A DNA stretch of 64,000 bases from CAXBBB01 sp963841855 (GTDB taxonomy: Bacteria; Bacteroidota; Rhodothermia; Rhodothermales; BA12): contig CAWJEJ010000004.1 in assembly GCA_963841855.1 (NCBI GenBank), forward strand, positions 620,001 through 684,000, in the 5' to 3' direction. Made by a program: the position numbers and the translations under genes. Of the stretch, positions 52,539-60,356 are shown in pieces. Every line of letters starts with the position of its first letter. Position 1 is the stretch's first letter. The notes under the pieces are model-generated. The model was not told where the DNA came from. It saw only the letters and a program-made list of their open reading frames with translations, and searched no databases.

Positions 52539-54203
52539 CTAGCGAACGCGCACCAGGCGCAACGTCTTGGCCGCGTCGCCCGCCTGGACGTGCAGGAAGT
52601 AGACGCCCGACGCCAGGCGCTCGGTCGGTACGCCGAGCGGGTGGATGCCTGCTCCTCGCGTTCCGTTTTCCACCTGAGCAATTACGCGGCCCATGACGTC
52701 GTAGAGCAGAGCGGTCACGCGCGCGTCGGTGGGTAGGGCGAGCGTGACGCGGGCGTTTCCGCGGACGGGCTGGCCGCCATCAAGGCTCAGGCCGAACGCA
52801 TCGGGCGCCGGAGCATCCCGATGGGCCGTCGAAGTGGACAGCGCGGTCGGGCGGACGACGAACAGTCCCTCGTCGATGCTGCTCACGACGACGTTACCGC
52901 TGGCGAAGTAGGGGTAGCTGCTCCAGGCTCCGTCGAAGGCGCGGTTGTCGTCGAAGGCGGGGAAGTTGTCAAAGAATGCGACCTCGGTCAGGTTGCGCGG
53001 GTCACGCCCGTCGAGAATACGCAGACCGGACGAGTAGTTGGCCTGGAAGATGTAGCCGTCACGCGTGTATTGGTTGTGATCAATCGCCTCGGCGACGCCC
53101 AGGTGCTGATCGATCAAGACCGGCTCGTCCAGCTTTTCCAGATCGATCACGAGCGTGCGCGTCCGAGTCGCCAAGCCGTTGCGCTCGTCCAACTCGTCGT
53201 CTACGAAGAGGTAACGGTGATCCTCGCTCAACCAGCCCTGGTGCGTGTACGCCGTGTTCGGGTAAGCGAGAATGCCCAGGCTGGTCAGATTCTGGCGGTC
53301 CGTCACATCGACGATGTCGACGGCGGTTTCGTTGAGGCCGATGCAGATCTCGCGTCCGCTGTAGCGCGCGTCCGGCCCGTCGTAGATGACGCACTGCGCG
53401 TCGTGGACATAGCCCGTCCCACCCCGGCCCGTCTGACCGTTGGTGTAGCAGGTGATGAACTGAGGATCGAGCGGGTTGCGCACGTCGATCAGGTGGAAGC
53501 CGCGCCCGCATCCTTCGGGTTGATCCGGAACCCCGTCACGCTGCGTGTCGAGTTCGGCACCGACGGCTATGGCTAAGCCCGAGGCCGGATTGACGACGAT
53601 GTTGTGCGCTTCGGTGATGCCCGTGTAGCGCGCGTCCGAGTCGAACGTCCGGTTGGGGTCGGGCGAGAGGCCACGCAGCCGCGTCAGGTCGAACACCTGC
53701 ATGCCGTGGTTGCCCGTATTGTCGCCGACGACGAAGACGTAGTTGCCCGCCGTCTTGGCGTCGCGCCACGTGTTGGGGCGCGCGCCGGCAGGCTGAAACA
53801 TGACGCCCAGAAACGCCGGGTTCTCGGCGTCGGTCACGTCGACGAAGGCCGTCCCGTCACTGCGGCAGACGATGGCATACTCGCGGTTCGTCTCGGGATC
53901 GGTCCAACCCCAAATGTCGGCCAGCGATGCGCTGCGGTTGGTGCTTCCCCGCTGGCTGGTCCCACCCATGTCGGCGATGGGCAGAAAGCTCATCAGGTCG
54001 ACGTCCTTGCACGGATACGTCCTCGCCGCCATGCCGCCGACGCACGCGGCTTTGGCGCCCACGATGGCCGTCATCGCACCGCCGCTCTTGGCTGAAGCGG
54101 CGGTGACCGTCGGGTGGTGCGGCAGCTGCTCCTGTATGGACAAATCCTGCGCCCACGCGGGCGTCAAGGCGAAGCAGAAAACCACGAGGAGAGTAGAGCG
54201 CAT
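52539..54203 (-). CDS. Secreted LVIVD-repeat (choice-of-anchor B) protein with T9SS sorting domain
   Basis: 554 residues. Signal peptide (1-19, ending AWAQ). A seven-bladed-propeller-like body of LVIVD repeats follows, e.g. EYAIVCRSDGTAFVDVTDAENPAFLGVM, GFHLIDVRNPLDPQFI and TAVDIVDVTDRQNLTSLGIL. The C-terminal about 80 residues form a Por sorting domain (LLYDVMGRVIAQVENGT ... LASGVYFLHVQAG). Probably a cell-surface or extracellular adhesin-like protein. A perfect TACCTTTG promoter element lies 24 nt upstream. Confidence 0.85.
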   Translation of the reverse strand: MRSTLLVVFCFALTPAWAQDLSIQEQLPHHPTVTAASAKSGGAMTAIVGAKAACVGGMAARTYPCKDVDLMSFLPIADMGGTSQRGSTNRSASLADIWGWTDPETNREYAIVCRSDGTAFVDVTDAENPAFLGVMFQPAGARPNTWRDAKTAGNYVFVVGDNTGNHGMQVFDLTRLRGLSPDPNRTFDSDARYTGITEAHNIVVNPASGLAIAVGAELDTQRDGVPDQPEGCGRGFHLIDVRNPLDPQFITCYTNGQTGRGGTGYVHDAQCVIYDGPDARYSGREICIGLNETAVDIVDVTDRQNLTSLGILAYPNTAYTHQGWLSEDHRYLFVDDELDERNGLATRTRTLVIDLEKLDEPVLIDQHLGVAEAIDHNQYTRDGYIFQANYSSGLRILDGRDPRNLTEVAFFDNFPAFDDNRAFDGAWSSYPYFASGNVVVSSIDEGLFVVRPTALSTSTAHRDAPAPDAFGLSLDGGQPVRGNARVTLALPTDARVTALLYDVMGRVIAQVENGTRGAGIHPLGVPTERLASGVYFLHVQAGDAAKTLRLVRVR

Positions 54204-54226
54204 AGAACGGAATGAGGGGAGCCGCA

Positions 54227-54234
54227 CAAAGGTA
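54227..54234 (-). promoter_or_regulatory. Bacteroidota-type -7 element for the LVIVD gene
   Basis: TACCTTTG on the minus strand, exact TAnnTTTG, ending 24 nt upstream of the ATG at 54203; same octamer and spacing as at the purB remnant. Confidence 0.5.
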
Positions 54235-54343
54235 CGCAACGGGTCTACATTTTCCCTAAGTTCAACAGGCACAAATGTATACAGCTCCTCTCGTTCGCTC
54301 GCACGGCGAAGACGTATTTTTGATCGACTGATTTCTCACCGTC

Positions 54344-55135
54344 ATGCCTCTCCCCAACCTCTGCGGACAAACCCACCTGATCACTGGCGCGTCGTCGGGC
54401 ATCGGCGAGGCGTGCGCCCGGGCGCTGGGAGCGGCAGGAGCGCGCACCATTCTCGCCGCGCGGCGGAGCGACCGGCTGCAAGCGCTGGCCGACTGGTTGC
54501 TGAGCACGCACGGATCGGAAGCCTATACGCTGTCGCTGGACGTGCGCGACGCCCACGCGGTCGAAGCGGCCATCAGCGGACTGCCACCGGCATGGCAGGC
54601 CATCGACGGGCTGATCAACAACGCCGGGCTGGCGCGCGGACTGGCGCCGATGCACGAAACGCCTGTCGCCGACTTGGACGCGATGGTCGACACCAACGTC
54701 AAAGGCATTCTCTATGCTACGCGCGCCGTTCTGCCTGGCATGATCGCACGCGGCAAGGGGCACATCGTCACGATCGGCTCGACGGCCGGGCACGAGGTTT
54801 ATCCCGGCGGCACGACGTACTGCGCCACCAAGCACGCCGTCGCCGCGCTGGCCAAAGGCATCAAGCACGACGTGCATGGAACGGGCATCCGCGTCACCTC
54901 GGTCGACCCCGGCATGGTCGAGACCGATTTCAGTCTGGTGCGCTTCGGCGGCGACGAGGAGCGCGCGGCCCAGGTCTACGCAGGCGTCCAGCCTCTGACG
55001 GCCGACGACGTGGCCGACGCTGTCCTCTACGCTCTGACGCGTCCTTCGCACGTCACTATCGCCGATATCATTCTCACCCCGACGGCCCAAAGCGGCGCCT
55101 CGCGCGTCGCCCGGAATCACGACGAGAGCGCCTGA
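54344..55135 (+). CDS. Short-chain dehydrogenase (YdfG-like NADP-dependent)
   Basis: 263 residues. TGASSGIGEAC (12-22), NNAGLARG, catalytic Ser in TIGSTAGHEVYPGG, YCATK and VDPGMVETDFS. The arrangement is close to YdfG, the 3-hydroxy acid/L-allo-threonine dehydrogenase group. The C-terminal DVADAVLYALTRPSHVTIADIILTPT is also typical. Single gene between divergent and downstream units. Confidence 0.9.
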   Translation: MPLPNLCGQTHLITGASSGIGEACARALGAAGARTILAARRSDRLQALADWLLSTHGSEAYTLSLDVRDAHAVEAAISGLPPAWQAIDGLINNAGLARGLAPMHETPVADLDAMVDTNVKGILYATRAVLPGMIARGKGHIVTIGSTAGHEVYPGGTTYCATKHAVAALAKGIKHDVHGTGIRVTSVDPGMVETDFSLVRFGGDEERAAQVYAGVQPLTADDVADAVLYALTRPSHVTIADIILTPTAQSGASRVARNHDESA

Positions 55136-55310
55136 TGCGGGCGAGCGGTAAGTGAGGCGCGTCGCACGCTGAGTATCGCCCGCGTAGAGACCCGAATCGG
55201 GCGGCGGCTGCGCGTGACGCCGTCCTGGATCGCGCGACCGTCCGCGGCAGTTCGGCGGCTGTCTTCGACCATGGGCGCAATGCGTGGACTGCCCGCGCGT
55301 TGATTTGCGC

Positions 55311-55317
55311 TACCTTG
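55311..55317 (+). promoter_or_regulatory. Candidate -7 element before the DegP-like gene
   Basis: TACCTTG, only 5 nt before the ATG at 55323. If functional, transcription would start at or after the ATG (leaderless) or a later start would be used. Confidence 0.25.
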
Positions 55318-55322
55318 ACGCT

Positions 55323-56870
55323 ATGGACCGAGACCGCCGCTTCTACTCCCTCGCCGCGCTGGGCCTGCTGATCGTGGGGCTGCTCGTGGGCGTGCTGGCG
55401 ACGCTGTGGCTGCGGCCCGCTCCTTCGCCCCAAGTCGTACTTCCGGCTCGGATGGCGAGCGAGCCGGGCGACCTATCGGCGCTGGACACGTCGGCTCAGG
55501 TGGCGCGGATTCCCGCCGCGGCCGAGTTGTCAAGTTTGAGCGAGCGGTTTCGCGTCGTGTCTCAGGCGGCCCAGGCGGCGGTCGTCTACATAGAAGTCGA
55601 GAGCGGGAGCGGCGGCGGATTCCTGCGGCGGTTCCAGCGCGACGGAGGGCCGGTCGCGCCCCAGTCGATCGGATCGGGCGTTATCGTTTCGGCGGACGGC
55701 TACGTGCTCACCAACCAGCACGTCGTCGAGGGGGCGCGCAGGCTGAGCGTGACGCTCTCGGATCGCAGGCAGTTCGAAGCCAGCGTCGTCGGCATCGACC
55801 GCTCGACCGATCTGGCCGTCGTCCGCCTGGAAAATGCCGCCGACCTGCCCACGCTGCCCATCGGCGACTCGGACGAACTGCGCGTCGGCGACTGGGTGAT
55901 GGCGGTCGGCAACCCGTTCAAACTCACCTCGACCGTCACGCTGGGCATCGTGAGCGCGCTGGCGCGGCAGGTCGGCGTAATCGAAGCGCCCTACCCCATC
56001 GAAGACTTCATCCAGACCGACGCGGCGATCAACCCGGGCAACAGTGGCGGCGCGCTGGTCAGCCTGACCGGCGAACTCGTCGGCATCGCGACGGCGATCG
56101 CGACCGAGAGCGGATCGTACGAAGGCTACGGATTCGCCGTGCCCTCCAACCTGGCGCTGCGCATCGCGACCGACCTGATCGAGAGCGGGCAGGTGTCGCG
56201 CGGCTTTCTGGGCGTCACGCTCGGAAACGTCAGCCCGCGCATGGCGGCGCGCATGGGCATGACCGACGTGAGAGGCGTGCTGCTTCGGCGCGTGCCGAGC
56301 GGAAGCAGCGCCTACCAATCCGGCCTGCGCCCCGGCGACGTGGTGCTGACGGTGGGCGAGCGGCCGGTCAACGAGATCAACGAATTGCAAAGCGCCGTGG
56401 CTCGCTTTCGCGCAGGAGACGTGGTGGAACTGAGCGTCCGGCGCGGAGAGCGCGAAGAGACGTTCCGCGTGCCGCTCGTCTCTCCAACCGACCCCGCTGC
56501 GTCGCTGTGGATGGACGAACTGCCGCCCAACGCTCCCGACCTGCTCTCCCCTGACGTTTACTCGGCTCCCGACGACGTGGAGACGGGACCGCTGGGCATC
56601 GCGCTGCGCGATTTGACACCAGCAGAGGTGGAAGCGTTCGGCGTCGAGGCTGGCGCGTTTCTAGCCTACGTGGAGCAGGGCACGCCCGCCGACTTCGCCG
56701 GAGTACCCGAAGGCGGCGCGCTGATCGCCATCGAAGGCCAAGCCGTCACGTCCGGCGCTCAAGCGTTCGACGTGCTCAACCGATTCGACCCGTCCCAGCC
56801 GCTGCTGCTGCACGTCCGCCGCCGCGACCGAACGACGGCGTTTTACGAGATTGAGCCGGGCGTGCGCTGA
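55323..56870 (+). CDS. Periplasmic HtrA/DegP-type serine protease
   Basis: 515 residues. N-terminal membrane anchor or signal (about 8-28). Trypsin-like domain with the His133 (TNQHVVEGA), Asp163 (STDLAVV), Ser241 (NPGNSGGAL) triad, then two PDZ domains (about 300-390 with GFLGVTLGNVSPRMA, and 420-510). It degrades or refolds damaged envelope proteins. The ATG at 55323 fits the anchor; a longer frame starts at 55284. The hairpin repeat at 56987 may terminate it. Confidence 0.93.
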   Translation: MDRDRRFYSLAALGLLIVGLLVGVLATLWLRPAPSPQVVLPARMASEPGDLSALDTSAQVARIPAAAELSSLSERFRVVSQAAQAAVVYIEVESGSGGGFLRRFQRDGGPVAPQSIGSGVIVSADGYVLTNQHVVEGARRLSVTLSDRRQFEASVVGIDRSTDLAVVRLENAADLPTLPIGDSDELRVGDWVMAVGNPFKLTSTVTLGIVSALARQVGVIEAPYPIEDFIQTDAAINPGNSGGALVSLTGELVGIATAIATESGSYEGYGFAVPSNLALRIATDLIESGQVSRGFLGVTLGNVSPRMAARMGMTDVRGVLLRRVPSGSSAYQSGLRPGDVVLTVGERPVNEINELQSAVARFRAGDVVELSVRRGEREETFRVPLVSPTDPAASLWMDELPPNAPDLLSPDVYSAPDDVETGPLGIALRDLTPAEVEAFGVEAGAFLAYVEQGTPADFAGVPEGGALIAIEGQAVTSGAQAFDVLNRFDPSQPLLLHVRRRDRTTAFYEIEPGVR

Positions 56871-56986
56871 CGCTCGACTCTTTGGCTCTGAGGCGCCGTC
56901 GTGTCCGCGAGGCTGCACGGCAACGGGGGCTGCTGGCGGCGAGGACTCTCTTTCCAACGATGCCGAGAACTGTTCGGGGTGCGTAG

Positions 56987-57021
56987 GTGGTTGTGGATCC
57001 CTGCCTTCGCAGGGATGACGG
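56987..57021. repeat. Dispersed hairpin repeat, copy 1 (ATCCCTGC-CTTC-GCAGGGAT)
   Basis: Perfect 8-bp stem ATCCCTGC / GCAGGGAT with a CTTC loop, embedded in GGTGGTTGTGG...GATGACGG. The same unit, inverted and with a few changes, lies at 63146-63180 (shared TCCACAACC and GAAGGCAG). It sits in the 286-bp gap between the DegP-like and FlgM-like genes, where no gene is seen. Confidence 0.65.
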
Positions 57022-57099
57022 TGAGCGGGAGGGAGAACGGCTGCCTGGGTCGCTCCATCTTGCATCGGCGCTCACGGCGTCGGCGCAACTGCCCTGATG

Positions 57100-57140
57100 C
57101 ACGAAAGCCGACGCCCTCGGATGAGAACGTCGGCGTCGTG
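57100..57140 (-). terminator. Terminator hairpin after the FlgM-like gene
   Basis: CACGACGCCGACG / CGTCGGC(TT)TCGTG on the minus strand, a stem of about 12 bp with a small bulge, starting 17 nt past the stop at 57157. No U-run. Confidence 0.5.
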
Positions 57141-57156
57141 CTGTGGGAGTGGGAGC

Positions 57157-57495
57157 CTATTGCTGGTCGGCGGGCAGGATGGCGCTGGCTACTTTCTGCG
57201 CGATGTCTTTCATGACTTCGGGGCTCGAATAGTAGTCGCTCTGGATGCGCTGCATGATCTGCCCGACTCGGGCCTCGCTGAGTTCGGGCGTCGAGGCGAG
57301 CGCTTTGCGGGCGAAGCTCAGGCCGGGTGTCTGCTCAGACTGGGCGGCTTGGCCGGCGCGCGAGAGCGTGACGCTGTCGCCTGCGGCTTGACCTGGAGCC
57401 TGGGGCGAGGTGGGCGACGCTTCGGCGCGGTCCGTGCGTTCGTTGCGAAGGGTGGCCGCCTGGGTGGCCTGCGTGGAGAGGTTGGAGATTTTCAT
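57157..57495 (-). CDS. FlgM-like anti-sigma-28 factor
   Basis: 112 residues. The N-terminus MKISNLSTQATQ and the unstructured Ser/Thr/Gln-rich first half with DSVTLSRAGQAAQ are typical of FlgM (which begins with MKI and has a D.V.LS segment). The C-terminal half ELSEARVGQIMQRIQSDYYSSPEVMKDIAQKVASAIL corresponds to the helical sigma-binding region (usual pattern RVxxIKxxIxxGxYxxxxxxxAxxLL). It would hold FliA inactive until export. It is preceded by a near-perfect sigma-28 promoter, making a feedback loop plausible. Confidence 0.7.
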   Translation of the reverse strand: MKISNLSTQATQAATLRNERTDRAEASPTSPQAPGQAAGDSVTLSRAGQAAQSEQTPGLSFARKALASTPELSEARVGQIMQRIQSDYYSSPEVMKDIAQKVASAILPADQQ

Positions 57496-57532
57496 ATTGG
57501 AGCCCTCTAGCGAGGGTGGTTTGACATCAAGG

Positions 57533-57559
57533 GTATCGGCAGGGCGGCGGCGAGCTTAA
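57533..57559 (-). promoter_or_regulatory. Sigma-28 (FliA) type promoter for the FlgM-like gene
   Basis: Minus strand TTAA-N15-GCCGATAC, compared with the known consensus TAAA-N15-GCCGATAA: the spacer is exactly 15 and the -10 box matches 7 of 8. It ends 37 nt before the ATG at 57495. A TATCTTG (57580-57586, minus) slightly further upstream could be an additional vegetative element. Confidence 0.65.
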
Positions 57560-57590
57560 ACGCTTCACCCGAACTTCGCCAAGATAACGG

Positions 57591-57917
57591 CTAGGCGGTC
57601 AGCCCGTCGCGCAGGACGCTGCGGCCCGTATGCGGAACGTAGCGGCGCTGAGCCGACTCCGCGCGGTCGAGGTCGGCCATGCGGCGCTCGACGTGGAGCA
57701 GACTGCTCGTCAGCGCGCGGTCGATGGCGCGGTGCTGAGCAGCGATCCGCTCACCCCACTCGTCGAAGCCTGATTGGTGCTCGAACGCGCCGGACTGTTC
57801 GACCTGCTGGGCCAAATTGGAGCGCTCGATGAGCAGTTCGCCCAGGCCTTCGGGATCGGGCTTGGCGAGGGCGGCGAGCAGGCGCGTTCCGCAGTCGTGG
57901 AGTTTGCGTAGCAGCAT
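57591..57917 (-). CDS. Probable FliT-like flagellar export chaperone
   Basis: 108 residues, almost entirely helical. It occupies the position directly after fliD (40-nt gap), where fliT normally lies. Segments LLAALAKPDPEGLGELLIERSNLAQQVEQ and ERIAAQHRAIDRALTSSLLHVERRMADLDRAESAQRRY match the helix-turn-helix-like chaperone pattern in length and charge, but there is no diagnostic motif. It would chaperone FliD. Assignment rests mainly on context. Confidence 0.55.
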   Translation of the reverse strand: MLLRKLHDCGTRLLAALAKPDPEGLGELLIERSNLAQQVEQSGAFEHQSGFDEWGERIAAQHRAIDRALTSSLLHVERRMADLDRAESAQRRYVPHTGRSVLRDGLTA

Positions 57918-57957
57918 GACAGGTAGGGTGGGAGGTGAGACGCGGCGTGGGGTTAGG

Positions 57958-59451
57958 TCAGAACTGCGAGCCGGAATTGAAGCTGCTGGAGTAGAACGAG
58001 AGGAACGAAGCCTGCTGGCTCTGCAATTGCCGGATGGTTTCTTGAAGGCGCGCGTACTCGTCGCGCAGGCTGTTTTCGCGGCGTTCCATCCGCACATCGA
58101 AATCCTTGATCTGCTCGTCGAGACGCTTGATGCGGCCGTCGTTGACCTCTTTGCGCTGAGAGAACGCACCGTCCGCACCGACGTAGCCTTCGATCTGGGC
58201 CTGCATCCGGCTGCCCAGACTGTTCTCGTTCTCGCCGAAGAGCGTCGAAAGAGCCTCGGGGTTGGACGAGACGATGTCTTTGAGCTTGCCCGAGTCGGCG
58301 AGTTTGAGCGTGCCGTCGCGCTCGATCTCGATGCCCAGGTCAGAGAGGCGCGAGAGTTCGCCGCCCGCTCCCGAGTTGCCGATGGCGACGGTGCGCAGGC
58401 GGCTGCGTAGACCTCGAGCCAGATCGTCTCCGGCCAGGATGCCCCTAAAGCCCGTATCGACGTTGATCTCGGACTGCTGGTTGACGTAGGCGATGACGCT
58501 GTTGTAGGTCTCGATAAACTTTTTGACCTGGGCTTCGGTGCCTTCGGTGTCGGCGTCGACCGAGAAGTTGGAGGCTCCGGTGCCTGCTTTGCTCAGGTTG
58601 AGCGTCAGCCCGGACAGCGCGTCGCCGACCGTGTTGGAGTCGCGGTACATCGTCAGGCCGTTGAGCGTGAAACTGCTCGACAGATCGCTGGTGGCCTCGC
58701 TCGTGCCGACGCTCGTCACCTGCCCTCCGCCCGTTCCGCTGGCCGTCGCGGCCGAGTCCAGTTCGAGGAGCCCGAGCAGACCGTCGGCGCTGTCGGCGAA
58801 CGAGAAGCGCCCGCCAAAGCCCGTCGACGCGCTGCGCAGTGATAGGCGCGTCACGTCGCTCGTCTCGCTGACAGACGACAGGCTGGGCCGCTGCTTGCTG
58901 GTGATCGTCTCGTCCGTAACGGCCTGGCCGATGGCATCGGCGACGGCCGTTCGGATCTGAGCGAGGATCTCGCCATCGGTCGCGCCGTCGGGGTCGACGG
59001 TCACGCTGATCGTCTGGCGGGCGCTGGGATCGTCGGCGGTCGGCGTGGCTACCTTGATCCCGAACGTCTGCTCGCCGTTGGTGTCGAAGAACGAGCGGAG
59101 CTGGGTGCCGGCCTTGCTGAACTGCTTGCTCAGCCGCGTGTCGGCCTGGGCGAGGCGGTGCACATCGAGGCTGTGGGCGCCCGGTGGAGCGCTGTCGGTC
59201 GCCGTAACCGAGTAGGCGTCCTTGTCGCCGCCCGTCACGACGCGTCCGCGAAGGGCACTGCTGAACGGATCGGCGAAGTCCTTGAGCATCGCGTTGAGCG
59301 ACGAGACGCGGCTGTCGAGCGTGCTCAGAACGCTTTTCTGCCGGTCCACATCGCGGCGCTGGCTCTGGAGCGCGCGCTGCGGCTGGCGTTCAAAGTTGAC
59401 GACCGCCTGGATGAGCGGTTCGTACTGGGTTTCGAGGCGAAGGCCGGACAC
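57958..59451 (-). CDS. fliD: Flagellar filament cap protein FliD
   Basis: 497 residues. N-terminal FliD_N region (LETQYEPLIQAVVNFERQPQRALQSQRRDVDRQKSVLSTLDSRVSSLNAMLKDF), variable middle, and FliD_C with FIETYNSVIAYVNQQSEIN, GGELSRLSDLGIEIERDGTLKLA and the C-terminal coiled coil RIKRLDEQIKDFDVRMERRENSLRDEYARLQETI. It caps the growing filament. The start is GTG at 59451; the visible N-terminus is slightly shorter than usual, lacking the common SSGLxSGID opening except for a SGL. Confidence 0.93.
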   Translation of the reverse strand: MSGLRLETQYEPLIQAVVNFERQPQRALQSQRRDVDRQKSVLSTLDSRVSSLNAMLKDFADPFSSALRGRVVTGGDKDAYSVTATDSAPPGAHSLDVHRLAQADTRLSKQFSKAGTQLRSFFDTNGEQTFGIKVATPTADDPSARQTISVTVDPDGATDGEILAQIRTAVADAIGQAVTDETITSKQRPSLSSVSETSDVTRLSLRSASTGFGGRFSFADSADGLLGLLELDSAATASGTGGGQVTSVGTSEATSDLSSSFTLNGLTMYRDSNTVGDALSGLTLNLSKAGTGASNFSVDADTEGTEAQVKKFIETYNSVIAYVNQQSEINVDTGFRGILAGDDLARGLRSRLRTVAIGNSGAGGELSRLSDLGIEIERDGTLKLADSGKLKDIVSSNPEALSTLFGENENSLGSRMQAQIEGYVGADGAFSQRKEVNDGRIKRLDEQIKDFDVRMERRENSLRDEYARLQETIRQLQSQQASFLSFYSSSFNSGSQF

Positions 59452-59755
59452 GGCAGGGCGGGAGTAAACGGATCAGAGGCAGTCGGCGCTGGGGGGTGGG
59501 GATGCGCGAGAGGGCCCGTGATGGGCCAGTTGAAAAGGCGACCCGGCGGGGTCTGGGCGGAAATCGTGCCGAAGCGTCGATTCGTGGTGCGGAGGATCGG
59601 GCGGCGCCGTTAGGTATACCGGCGGTAGTGGATGGGCGGTGCGGTGGGCGGCGACGAGGCAGGCGCAGTCGGTACGGGTGGAGAGCTAGTGCGCGGGCTA
59701 CCTAACGCGAGGCGGCACCACGGCCCATCCGCGAAAGGACGGGACGAACGTCCCC
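59452..59755. other. Gap between fliS and fliD
   Basis: 304 bp without a recognised gene. Immediately after the fliS stop the minus strand can form a short GGGACG-TT-CGTCCC hairpin (59741-59754). No sigma-28 box was found for fliD here, so fliD probably relies on the fliS promoter unless this hairpin terminates strongly. Confidence 0.4.
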
Positions 59756-60082
59756 TTAGGCGGCCATGCGGCGGGCGGTGAAGGCTTCGCGCCACGAGTC
59801 GCGCAGGCCGTCGAGGATGTCGGCGATGTCGTCGAGGTTTCCATGTCCCATCGTCGTCAGGCAGAAGCTGTAGAGCGCGTAGAGTCGCCCGGCGATCTCG
59901 CCGCCCTGCTCGTGGTTGAGGCTGCCGATCAGTTCGACGAGCACGCTGCGCAGGGTCGAGCGGTCGCCCGAGCGGGCCGCGGCGACGCCCGCGCTGTAGA
60001 GCTTGAGCGTGAGCGTCGTCGGCGAGGCGTTGACGACGGCCTGGCGGCGGTACTGCTGGGCGTGATACGACGTGGCGGGCAT
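59756..60082 (-). CDS. fliS: Flagellin export chaperone FliS
   Basis: 108 residues. Family features: Y..QQYRRQAVVNASPTTLTLKLYSAG near the N-terminus (the YxxxxVxTASPxxLxxMLYxxA-like motif), the central LNHEQGGEIAGRLYALYSFCLTTM and the terminal helix ADILDGLRDSWREAF. It binds flagellin and prevents premature polymerisation. The ATG at 60082 is chosen; the longer frame upstream is not family-like. Confidence 0.88.
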   Translation of the reverse strand: MPATSYHAQQYRRQAVVNASPTTLTLKLYSAGVAAARSGDRSTLRSVLVELIGSLNHEQGGEIAGRLYALYSFCLTTMGHGNLDDIADILDGLRDSWREAFTARRMAA

Positions 60083-60227
60083 GGCGGCGGGAGGCGAAAG
60101 CGGCGCGAGGCCGAAAGGAGTAATGCGAAGGAGCGCGGAAGCGGGTGCCTTGATGGCTGCGGTGCGGCCGGAACGATGTTCCGTTTGACCAGAGAGCACG
60201 AGGCGCTAGTTGCAGCGTCTGGACTAG

Positions 60228-60254
60228 ATATCGGGCCGCTCGGCGCACCCTTAA
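60228..60254 (-). promoter_or_regulatory. Sigma-28 type promoter upstream of fliS
   Basis: Minus strand TTAA-N15-CCCGATAT: spacer exactly 15, with 6 of 8 bases of the GCCGATAA box. It lies 145 nt upstream of the fliS ATG, implying a long leader. The palindromic TTAA could also serve a weaker plus-strand candidate (TAAA-N17-TCCGATGA, 60252-60280) reading toward the glycosyltransferase gene. Confidence 0.5.
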
Positions 60255-60356
60255 ATCCGCGTCACGGGTTTTTCCGATGAATCCGAGCGGCGAACATGCG
60301 ACGGCCGCTCGGCTGTGGCACAAAAGCGGCTCTTGTGTCGGCCAGCCAGAACCCCA

